Shown: in pieces, positions 57,272 through 64,000 of the stretch | How the letters are laid out: each line of letters begins with the position of its first letter | Position numbering within the stretch: position 1 is the first letter of the stretch | Assembly: GCF_038397735.1 (NCBI RefSeq) | Contig: NZ_CP151635.1 | Location: forward strand, 2,418,001-2,482,000 | Direction of reading: 5' to 3' | Origin: Microbacterium sp. LWH13-1.2 | GTDB lineage: Bacteria; Actinomycetota; Actinomycetes; Actinomycetales; Microbacteriaceae | Length of the DNA stretch: 64,000 nucleotides | Made by a program: the position numbers and the translations under genes | Notes under the pieces: generated by a model | The model's database searches: none | Seen by the model: the letters and a program-made list of their open reading frames with translations, nothing else | What the model was told of the DNA's origin: nothing

Positions 57272-57340
57272 TGCATTCTCTCCAGTGGTGCGTCGTGCTC
57301 GGGTGTTCGTCGTGCTCGGGTGGTGCGCGTTTCTGTGGGT

Positions 57341-57392
57341 GAGCGCCCTTCGCCTCCCGCAGCTGCTGCGGAGGATGAGACGAAGGGCGCTC
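57341..57392 (-). terminator. Intercistronic hairpin between phnD and phnC
   Basis: GAGCGCCCTTCG (57341-57352) and CGAAGGGCGCTC (57381-57392) form a perfect 12-bp stem, with an additional inner stem around 57354-57374. It lies in the 149-bp gap after phnD and before phnC. A partial terminator or mRNA stabiliser would give more binding protein than transporter. Confidence 0.7.
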
Positions 57393-57420
57393 GACCCCGA
57401 CCGATGGTCAGTGCCGGGGG

Positions 57421-58350
57421 TCAGCCCTGGCACTGCTCCGCTTCGGTCTCCTTGCAGATGTCGCGGATCAGGTCGTAGTACGCGTCGTCGACCGGCTTCG
57501 TGGCGAAGAAGACGCTGCGGAACGAGTCCGTGTCGGCGCTGTCGATGCCGGCGGCGATGATGTCGTCGATCGTGATCTCGGAGAGTCCGTCGATGAGCTT
57601 CTTCGAGACGTCATCGGGCAGAGTCGAGGAGTAGACGAGCGGGGCGCCAGGGACCATCGTCTCGTCGATGACCTTCACGGCATCCGACTTCTCGACCTCG
57701 GAATCCTCCGCGAAGCCGACCTCGCACTCGACTCCCTCGCCGACCTTCTGCACGCTGACGTCGTGCTTGCCCGCGAAGACCGGGGTGATGTCGGCCTGGG
57801 GGTCGACGCCCGCTTCCAGCAGGTTGTACGACGGGAAGAGGTAGCCCGACGTCGACGACGGGTCGACGAAGCAGACCTTCTTGCCCGCGAAGTCCTCGAT
57901 GCTCGAGATGTCGCTGTCGGCGGGGACGATCGCCTGCGAGTAGTAGCCGGGCTCCTGGCCCTCTTCGGTGACGATCGAGGAGATCGGGGTGAGCTTCGCG
58001 CCGTTGTTGGTCGCGGTCACATAGGTGAAGCCCGAGAACGAGGCGACATCGACCTTGCCGGCGACTGCGGCCTCGATGAGAGCCGCGTAGTCGGTGGACT
58101 CGTGGTACTCGACGGACTTCCCGGTGATCTCGGCGATGTAGTCCATCAGGGGCTGGTAGTTCGTCTCGGTGTCGACCGAATCGGGGACGACGCCGAAGAC
58201 GAGCGTGTTCTCGTCGACCGCGAAGCCGCTGGCGGTGGACGACTCGTCGGCGGCGGACGAGCCGGTGGCCTCGGCGGAGCCGGAGCAGGCGGCGAGACCG
58301 AGCGCGAGGATCGCTGCGCCGGCGAGGAGGGGGAGAGCGCGGAGCTTCAT
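57421..58350 (-). CDS. phnD: Phosphonate-binding lipoprotein
   Basis: A 309-residue PhnD-type binding protein. Its signal peptide ends in LAAC with the acylated Cys at residue 22, then an Ala/Ser-rich linker. The mature part has LVFGVVPDSVDTETNYQPL, HESTDYAALIEAAVAGKVDVASFSGFTYV and CFVDPSSTSGYLFPS, typical of the PhnD/phosphite-binding family. It is the first gene of the operon. Confidence 0.92.
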   Translation of the reverse strand: MKLRALPLLAGAAILALGLAACSGSAEATGSSAADESSTASGFAVDENTLVFGVVPDSVDTETNYQPLMDYIAEITGKSVEYHESTDYAALIEAAVAGKVDVASFSGFTYVTATNNGAKLTPISSIVTEEGQEPGYYSQAIVPADSDISSIEDFAGKKVCFVDPSSTSGYLFPSYNLLEAGVDPQADITPVFAGKHDVSVQKVGEGVECEVGFAEDSEVEKSDAVKVIDETMVPGAPLVYSSTLPDDVSKKLIDGLSEITIDDIIAAGIDSADTDSFRSVFFATKPVDDAYYDLIRDICKETEAEQCQG

Positions 58351-58420
58351 GAGGACCTTTCACGGTGGGAGGGGTGATCCGTGAGCAACTCTGACAGCCC
58401 GCACGTCGAGATATATACCT

Positions 58421-58434
58421 AACTCGGAAGAGTT
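58421..58434. promoter_or_regulatory. Inverted repeat in the phnD promoter region
   Basis: AACTC-GGAA-GAGTT is a perfect 5-bp inverted repeat next to a minus-strand TATATAT (-10 candidate, about 58410-58416). Its place between phnD and the divergent GntR gene fits an operator for that regulator. A second palindromic TGTATAC lies just inside the GntR gene. Confidence 0.45.
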
Positions 58435-58519
58435 CAGGACTCGTTCACCCGCGATTTCCCCGGATGAACACGCGCACAACGGACGCCAGCCACGTCTGGA
58501 CGCCAAGTAGTATGCCTAT

Positions 58520-59263
58520 GTGGCCGAAGCTGTATACACCCAGATCGCTGACGACCTGCGCGCGCAGATCGCCGCGGGCATCCTGCGCCCCGGCGATGAT
58601 GTGCCGACCGAAGCGGATCTCGCGGCTCGATGGCAGACATCGCGCGGCCCCATCCGCAATGCACTGGCGGCGCTGAAGAGCGAAGGCCTCATAGAGACGG
58701 GCCGCGGGCGCCCCGCACGAGTGGTCGCACGCAAGGCGAGCCAGGCGGTCGACATGTCGGTGCCGTTCACACGATGGGCGCGAGATCTCGGGGTCACCCC
58801 GGGGGCGCAGACGCAGGAGCTGAGCCTGCGCCGCGCGGGTGATCGCGCGGACATGCTCGGCGTCGCACCGGATGACACGATCGTCGGCGTCGTTCGACTG
58901 CGCCTGCTCGACGGTCGCCCGACCATGCTCGAGCGGCTCTTCTACACCGAGGCGGTCGGACGAAGACTGTTCGAGGTGGACACCGACGAGATCTCGATCA
59001 CGGAGTACCTCGGCTCTGTCGGGCACCCCATCGTCGGGCTCGAGCACCAGATCGATGCGGTCGCCGCGGATGAGCAGGATGCCGCGTTGCTGCGAGTCCC
59101 CTCAGGGACGCCGATCCTGCGGCTGAGCCGCATCTCGCGCGACGCGGACGGGCACATCTTCGAGGCGTCGGAGGATCGCTACCTGAGCGAGGTCGTGCGC
59201 TTCACGGTCGCAGCGTCCGGAATATCGACGGACGGTCACTACATGCGCGCAGTGGGCGGCTAG
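58520..59263 (+). CDS. GntR/HutC-type regulator (UTRA domain)
   Basis: A 247-residue regulator with an N-terminal GntR winged helix (VYTQIADDLRAQIAAGILRPGDDVPTEADLAARWQTSRGPIRNALAALKSEG) and a C-terminal UTRA ligand domain. It is divergent from the phosphonate operon and probably controls it in response to a phosphonate or a breakdown product. GTG start. Confidence 0.92.
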   Translation: MAEAVYTQIADDLRAQIAAGILRPGDDVPTEADLAARWQTSRGPIRNALAALKSEGLIETGRGRPARVVARKASQAVDMSVPFTRWARDLGVTPGAQTQELSLRRAGDRADMLGVAPDDTIVGVVRLRLLDGRPTMLERLFYTEAVGRRLFEVDTDEISITEYLGSVGHPIVGLEHQIDAVAADEQDAALLRVPSGTPILRLSRISRDADGHIFEASEDRYLSEVVRFTVAASGISTDGHYMRAVGG

Positions 59264-59305
59264 GAGCCGGGGCAGCCGACTTCTCATCCGTGAGGGAGAG
59301 AAGCC

Positions 59306-59353
59306 GATCGCGAGCGCGATGGGGATCAGATTCCAAGGACCGCGCTCGCGATC
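59306..59353. terminator. 13-bp inverted repeat after the GntR gene
   Basis: GATCGCGAGCGCG (59306-59318) and CGCGCTCGCGATC (59341-59353) form a perfect stem with a 22-base loop, 42 bases after the GntR stop. This part of the 319-bp convergent gap (59264-59582) also holds the palindrome GGGTATACCC (59380-59389). I see no supported gene in the gap. Confidence 0.6.
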
Positions 59354-59540
59354 ACAGCGCTGGGGATGCGCTATTTCTGGGGTATACCCAATGTAAGCGC
59401 CCGGCTACACCATCGAACACGGCCTAATGTCGAGACCTCACATAGACCTTCGTCTAGTGTTTCCCGATCGAGGCTCGGAATTCCGTGGTTCATCGCCGCG
59501 GGTTCCCGGTATTTCTCTGACGCCGGAAGTGCTCGCGAGC

Positions 59541-59605
59541 GCTCGTCAGTCAAGGCTTCGCGACGGATCGGGCGCTCGTCTGTCAGGGCTTCGCGACGGA
59601 TCGGG
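59541..59605. repeat. 33-bp tandem duplication at the kinase 3' end
   Basis: A 32-base segment beginning GCTCGTCAGTCAAGGC (59541-59572) is repeated at 59574-59605 with two differences. The second copy contains the stop codon and final codons of the histidine kinase gene; the first copy, just beyond the stop, repeats the same terminal codons and stop. Confidence 0.75.
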
Positions 59606-60743
59606 CGATCGGCAGACGTGCGGCCACGACCCACCGACCATCGACTTCTCCGGCACTGAACTCACCGCTCGCGCCGAGAACGCGCTCGGCCATACGGCCG
59701 ATTCCGGTGCGGCTGGAGGAGAGCTCTCGCCGCGGCGTCACCGACAGGGGGCTGCTCACAGTCATCTGCGCCATCTCATCGTCGACGTCGAGTCGGATCT
59801 CGATCTCGCCCTGACCGGCGTACTTGAGGACGTTGGTGGCGGACTCGCGCATGATGCGGGCGAGGATGATCTCGGCAGCGCGAGGGATGCGCTCGTCCGC
59901 GGGGTCTCCGTCGAGCAATACCGAGTGCCCGGCGGATTCGAATTCCTGCTTCGCCTCATCGATGGATGCGGCGAGGTCGCCGGTCGGCATACCCTCGGAG
60001 CGAGGGCCGTCGTCGGCGAGGTCAATCACGAAGCGGAGATCGGTCATCGCCTTGCGGGCGGCGATCCGGATCGCCTCTTGCGAATCGGTGCTGGTGCGAT
60101 CGTCGTCGAGCATCTGCACGTGCAACGACACCACGGTGAGGTGGTGCGCGATGCTGTCGTGCAGCTCGCCGGCGATCCAACGTCGTTCGGCGAGTACTGC
60201 TTGGCGCTCCTGCTCGGCCTTCTCGGCCAGCTGCACTTCGAGAGTCCGCCCTCGGGCGAACGCGATACGGAGTGCGAAGCCGACGGCACCGGATACTGCG
60301 GCACCGACGAGGAAGATTGCGATGTTGAAGGCATCCCTCGAGTCGCCGGAGACGACCAGTGCGGATGCGACAAGGAAGACACCGGCATACGACAGGACCA
60401 AGGAGGTCCACCCCAGACGCACGATCAAGCCTGCCGCGAAAGCGCCGACCGTGAGCACCTGAGCTTCGATGCCGGGGATGAAGGAGAGTGCGAACACCAC
60501 GCCGAGGGCGTATGTCGCGATCAGTGGCGACCAGAGATACAAGGCCAGGACCGCGGTGGATGCGATCCCGATTGCCGCCGTCAGCGGCTCCAACCCCGGA
60601 GGGAGGAACAGTCCGACGATGTCGAAGATGAAGATCGTCCCGACCACCACCAGTACGGCGATCCGTTCGATCGTGCTGAGCTTCTCGCCCTTGCCGAGTC
60701 GGGTGACGTCTGTGCGTTCACCCGCCGAAAGACTTGAAGCCAT
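59583..60743 (-). CDS. NarL-type sensor histidine kinase
   Basis: A 386-residue kinase with an N-terminal membrane domain of about six helices (residues 25-165) and no extracellular sensor domain. The HisKA_3 dimerisation region carries WIAGELHDSIAHHLT with phospho-acceptor His195. The ATPase domain has the N-box RESATNVLKYA and GIGRMAERV. AAAGGAG lies ten bases before the ATG. It is preceded 29 bases upstream by a 15-codon peptide gene and faces the divergent response regulator, its likely partner. The ligand, entering or seen within the membrane, is unknown. Confidence 0.9.
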   Translation of the reverse strand: MASSLSAGERTDVTRLGKGEKLSTIERIAVLVVVGTIFIFDIVGLFLPPGLEPLTAAIGIASTAVLALYLWSPLIATYALGVVFALSFIPGIEAQVLTVGAFAAGLIVRLGWTSLVLSYAGVFLVASALVVSGDSRDAFNIAIFLVGAAVSGAVGFALRIAFARGRTLEVQLAEKAEQERQAVLAERRWIAGELHDSIAHHLTVVSLHVQMLDDDRTSTDSQEAIRIAARKAMTDLRFVIDLADDGPRSEGMPTGDLAASIDEAKQEFESAGHSVLLDGDPADERIPRAAEIILARIMRESATNVLKYAGQGEIEIRLDVDDEMAQMTVSSPLSVTPRRELSSSRTGIGRMAERVLGASGEFSAGEVDGRWVVAARLPIARSVAKP

Positions 60744-60772
60744 ACTTCAGTATCTCCTTTCCGCCAGATATG

Positions 60773-60820
60773 TTAACGGTAGAAGCCGAAGAAGAGTCCA
60801 ACCTGGTTCCAGAAAGACAT
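60773..60820 (-). CDS. 15-residue aromatic peptide gene (possible signal peptide of the kinase)
   Basis: A short reading frame encodes MSFWNQVGLFFGFYR and ends in TAA. It is preceded six bases upstream by AAAGGAGGTGA (60827-60837), complementary to the whole 16S anti-Shine-Dalgarno region and the strongest ribosome site I noticed in the window. The peptide has five aromatic residues among its last thirteen, two basic or polar ends and no signal sequence, similar in size to leaderless signalling peptides. It lies 29 bases upstream of the kinase gene on the same strand, so it is probably cotranscribed. It could be a pheromone, a membrane microprotein or a regulatory leader peptide. Evidence is sequence only. 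Confidence 0.7.
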   Translation of the reverse strand: MSFWNQVGLFFGFYR

Positions 60821-60907
60821 AGAGATTCACCTCCTTTATTGCACTTTTGACTAGCGATGCATTCATCTTCTCGGTGATCTGCACGCCGCACATCTGTCTC
60901 TCGTCTA

Positions 60908-60948
60908 GACCTCACTAGCCAAAGGTCCAATACATCGCGTCTGAGGTC
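60908..60948. promoter_or_regulatory. Candidate response-regulator operator in the divergent promoter region
   Basis: GACCTCA (60908-60914) and TGAGGTC (60942-60948) are an exact inverted pair in the gap between the divergent kinase operon and regulator gene. The left half lies within AGACCTCAC, and the same nonamer recurs at 59433-59441. NarL-family regulators bind short inverted heptamers, so this is a candidate binding site; it is inferred. Confidence 0.45.
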
Positions 60949-60969
60949 GCCCCCGGTTAGGCTTCCTGC

Positions 60970-61620
<651 letters not shown>

Positions 61621-61623
<3 letters not shown>

Positions 61624-61652
61624 GTCGCTGAGTCGCTGAGTCGCTGAGTCGC
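61621..61652. repeat. 8-bp tandem repeat, four copies
   Basis: TGAGTCGC is repeated four times head to tail. The first TGA is the stop codon of the response regulator gene. Confidence 0.9.
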
Positions 61653-61693
61653 TGACCTGATCGGGCGCGGCTTTCAGCCGGTGCGAGCGGATG

Positions 61694-63280
61694 TCAGCCG
61701 ATGCGAGCGAGTATGGGTGATCCGTGGCGGATCCGCGGGAGGCTGAGCCTCGGGATGCGCCAGCGCTGGTCAGGGTCCCACCATCGCGGTCCCCGCACCT
61801 GCGGGAGGCCCTCGTCCATCCGGATCTCCCACCCCCAGGTGCCGAGGGATCGGTGATGCCACCAGCACAACGGCACACCGTTGTCCGTATGCGTCGGACC
61901 ACCCCGCGCATGCTCGGTGACGTGGTGAATCTCACACCACGACGCCGGCACATGACAGCCGGGGATCAAGCATTCCTTGTCGCGGGCGATGATCGCTCGG
62001 CGTTGGTGCACGGTGAAGACCCGGTCGGTGGTGGTGATGCCGATGATCCTGCCCTCATCCATCAGCACCCGTTGGATGGTCCCGGCGCAGGCGACGTGCG
62101 CGGCGACCGAGACGGGCACGTGGGCACCGGATCCGGGGATCGTCGCCCAGCCGTTGTTGCCGCCCGCTCCGCCCGTTCCGGACGCAGCGTTCCCGAAGGC
62201 CGCACCGGCTGCGTGCGAGCCGTGAGCGGCGAGGTCTTTCGCGTCGACGGTCACGACGAGCACCGGTGACGACCCACCAAGGGTGGGCATGTCCCTGTGA
62301 CGGGCCGCGATCGCGAACACCATCGCCAGAGCGTCGTGGCGTTTCTGCGACGCGGTGCGATCATCGAGCACGCACCGCGGATCCGAGTTGAACGGATCCG
62401 GATCCGCATCCGCGTCCGCATCGACACCCGCACCCCCACGGGCACCCGTGCCCGCACCCGCACCCGCACCCGCGTCGGCATCGTCGCCGTCGCCGTCGCC
62501 GTCGCTGGGGGCGAAGTGGACTCCGGGCATGGGCGGGCCGTCACCCTTGGGGTTGAGGATCGCGTCCATGATCAGCTGCAGTTGTGCCGCGACGTCCGGG
62601 GTCAGATATCCCCGGATCGCGTGCACACCGTCCTGGAGACGCCCGATCGTGATCCCTCGCCGACGGCGGGAGTCCTCATCTTTCGGTTCCTCCCCGTCCG
62701 GGTCGAACATCGACGCGAGATCCTCCGCAAGAGCCTTCAAATCCTGCGCCGTCGGCGCCGGACCCGGCGCGTCCCCCTCGACGCCCGTGTCGACCCCGTG
62801 CCCGCGCGCGCACCCCGCCAGCGCGACATCCGCCGCCAGGCGTTGATCCACGCTGAGACGATCCCACACCTTCTCGATCGGGCCCGTCGCCGCGAGGAAC
62901 CCCGCCACCCCGACCACCCCGTCCAACAGCGCGAGCCGCAACTCCGACCACCGGGCCGGCATCCGCTCCCCCGCCAGACTCACCGGCCGTCGCACCAGAT
63001 CGACGACCGTGTCGACCCGCGATGCACCCCGCACATCCACCCGCACCGTCCGCTGCAACAACTCATTCACACCCCGACACCCCACCGAGTGCGGAAAGTC
63101 ACCCGCGTCTCCCGTCGCGATCGTCTCGACGATCACCGCCTCCGCACGCCGGAAGACAGCCCCGGCACCCTGCAACACGGTGACCCGATCCGCGTCCGAC
63201 AGCCCGGCGAGCGCGTCGTCGGACAGCACCGTGTCGAGGTCGGCGATGACCCGATCCAGAAGCTTCACCGTGCTGTTCAT
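61694..63280 (-). CDS. DUF222/HNH endonuclease domain protein
   Basis: A 528-residue protein of the actinobacterial DUF222 (13E12-repeat) family with a C-terminal HNH domain (CLIPGCHVPASWCEIHHVTEHARGGPTHTDNGVPLCWWHHRSLG). The middle has a low-complexity Asp/Gly/Ala run (GDGDGDDADAGAGAGAG, around residues 260-295) encoded by GC-rich hexamer-like repeats. The proteins are abundant and multicopy in Microbacteriaceae; their biological role is uncertain. Confidence 0.88.
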   Translation of the reverse strand: MNSTVKLLDRVIADLDTVLSDDALAGLSDADRVTVLQGAGAVFRRAEAVIVETIATGDAGDFPHSVGCRGVNELLQRTVRVDVRGASRVDTVVDLVRRPVSLAGERMPARWSELRLALLDGVVGVAGFLAATGPIEKVWDRLSVDQRLAADVALAGCARGHGVDTGVEGDAPGPAPTAQDLKALAEDLASMFDPDGEEPKDEDSRRRRGITIGRLQDGVHAIRGYLTPDVAAQLQLIMDAILNPKGDGPPMPGVHFAPSDGDGDGDDADAGAGAGAGTGARGGAGVDADADADPDPFNSDPRCVLDDRTASQKRHDALAMVFAIAARHRDMPTLGGSSPVLVVTVDAKDLAAHGSHAAGAAFGNAASGTGGAGGNNGWATIPGSGAHVPVSVAAHVACAGTIQRVLMDEGRIIGITTTDRVFTVHQRRAIIARDKECLIPGCHVPASWCEIHHVTEHARGGPTHTDNGVPLCWWHHRSLGTWGWEIRMDEGLPQVRGPRWWDPDQRWRIPRLSLPRIRHGSPILARIG

Positions 63281-63361
63281 ACCACTGAGTCAACCCGCAA
63301 CCACCGACATTCACGACCCGAAACCACCCCGAATTACCCCAGATCAGAGGCGTATTCCAAT

Positions 63362-63397
63362 CTCCCAGAATGCCGCTGGTGAGGCGGGATCTGGGAG
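63362..63397. terminator. Stem-loop upstream of the HNH gene
   Basis: CTCCCAGA (63362-63369) and TCTGGGAG (63390-63397) form an 8-bp stem with a 20-base loop. It lies in the 319-bp space between the GNAT gene and the HNH gene, both on the minus strand, so it may terminate GNAT transcripts. No gene is supported in that space. Confidence 0.45.
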
Positions 63398-63599
63398 CGC
63401 CGGGACGACAGGAGACCGGCAGGCCTCACGGCTCCGAGCGCGTCGGCAAGACACGGATGGGAACGGGAGCGAGAGCGTCGGCACGATAGGAGGATGAAAC
63501 CGAGCAAGACCCGCGGGCGGGTTCGGCAATCCCGATGGGCGGGTCCGACAGGGGCGGAACCGGTGAGCAGGACGGGAGTAGGCGGGCAGGGTCGAGAGC

Positions 63600-63998
63600 T
63601 CAGCCTCGCACCGACTCCGCCTTCAGGAACACGTCGACCGTATCCTCGCTCTCGAGCACGAAGCCGTGCCTCTCATACAACCGACGTGCCGGACTCCCCT
63701 GCAGCACGTTGAGGCGGAACGGCTGCCCAGCCGCACCACGCTCCATCAGGACGCGAGCGAGCACCGCAGAGCCCAGCCCACGCCCTTGCGAACCCGGCGC
63801 GAGGTAGAAGTGCTCGATCCACCCGGCATCGGGCTCGCCACGGACCGCGATGAGACCGACATCCTCTCCGTCCACGACGATCACGTGCGTGTTCTCCGGA
63901 GCGAACGCATCGAGGAACCGCTGGCGCACGCGCACGGGGTCGTACCGGCCCAGGCGCTCCAGATCGGGGCGCATGACGACCGCCCGCAGCTCCGCCAT
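63600..63998 (-). CDS. GNAT acetyltransferase (probably 5' partial)
   Basis: At least 132 residues of a GNAT N-acetyltransferase: the acetyl-CoA-binding LAPGSQGRGLGSAVLARVL and the C-terminal LNVLQGSPARRLYERHGFVLESE. It begins with MAELRAVVMRPDLERLGRYD, which in relatives is preceded by more sequence, so the gene probably extends past the window end. Substrate unknown. Confidence 0.8.
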   Translation of the reverse strand: MAELRAVVMRPDLERLGRYDPVRVRQRFLDAFAPENTHVIVVDGEDVGLIAVRGEPDAGWIEHFYLAPGSQGRGLGSAVLARVLMERGAAGQPFRLNVLQGSPARRLYERHGFVLESEDTVDVFLKAESVRG

Positions 63999-64000
63999 CC

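Noticed and set aside
59366..59659. 97-codon plus-strand frame in the gap after the GntR gene (MRYFWGIPNV...)
   Set aside because: No usable ribosome site, overlap with the kinase 3' end, and most of its length is the 33-bp duplication read in another frame.
61694..63280. DUF222/HNH gene as part of a mobile element
   Set aside because: No reverse transcriptase, transposase, terminal repeats or target duplication is visible; the gene family is simply multicopy in these bacteria.
63494..63712. 72-codon plus-strand frame before and into the GNAT gene
   Set aside because: The purine-rich stretch abuts the ATG, the product is low-complexity and basic, and it overlaps the GNAT gene on the other strand.

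Overview
The window looks like a chromosomal segment of a high-GC actinobacterium of the family Microbacteriaceae, most likely Microbacterium or a close relative. This rests on the strong G/C third-position bias, the frequent GTG starts and 4-bp ATGA/GTGA gene overlaps, and on family content: a DUF222/HNH protein, a DUF6412-YidC pair, DUF4229 next to MenA, an actinobacterial Lhr helicase followed by a Nei-type glycosylase, and DUF6421. I found no rRNA, CRISPR array, transposase or phage gene.

Layout. 1-8.9 kb: the end of a TetR gene, a cupin-AraC regulator, and an iron-siderophore locus behind a DtxR/IdeR-type iron box (lipoprotein, two FecCD permeases, ATPase, then a pair of ABC half-transporters whose two ATP sites are complementarily degenerate). 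9-16.8 kb: an LtrA-family protein, an isolated tRNA-like element with a CAU anticodon, a WYL regulator divergent from a drug-type ABC exporter, and two oxidoreductases opposite a TetR regulator. 16.8-22.8 kb (minus strand): a compact nonulosonic (sialic-acid-like) surface-glycan operon with a GT2 glycosyltransferase, a polysialyltransferase-like protein, a CMP-sugar synthetase/phosphatase fusion, a NeuB-type synthase without SAF domain, and a DUF6716-type glycosyltransferase. 22.9-35.3 kb: mixed housekeeping and accessory genes (MenA, an AsnC regulator divergent from a DUF6421 gene and SDR, MFS exporter, threonine aldolase, Nudix, esterase, ABC-F). 35.4-41.8 kb: Lhr helicase, EI24 protein and Nei2-like glycosylase, a likely DNA-repair set. 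41.9-51.5 kb: metabolic and small genes (amidotransferase, antiporter, PurU, nitronate monooxygenase, YidC-like insertase, EamA exporter, FHA and CinA proteins).

51.6-59.3 kb: a phosphonate uptake and catabolism operon on the minus strand (PhnD, PhnC, a fused double PhnE, a FAD oxidoreductase, a phosphonatase-like HAD enzyme and a Zn-dependent dehydrogenase), divergent from a GntR/UTRA regulator. Together these suggest import of a phosphonate, possibly an aminophosphonate, and its oxidation and cleavage to release phosphate.

59.4-61.6 kb holds the feature I consider most novel. A NarL-type histidine kinase and a divergent response regulator flank a 226-bp gap. That gap encodes, just upstream of the kinase, a 15-residue aromatic peptide (MSFWNQVGLFFGFYR) preceded by a full-length Shine-Dalgarno sequence. 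A peptide-kinase-regulator signalling module is a reasonable hypothesis. The window ends with a DUF222/HNH protein and a GNAT gene that probably continues beyond the edge.
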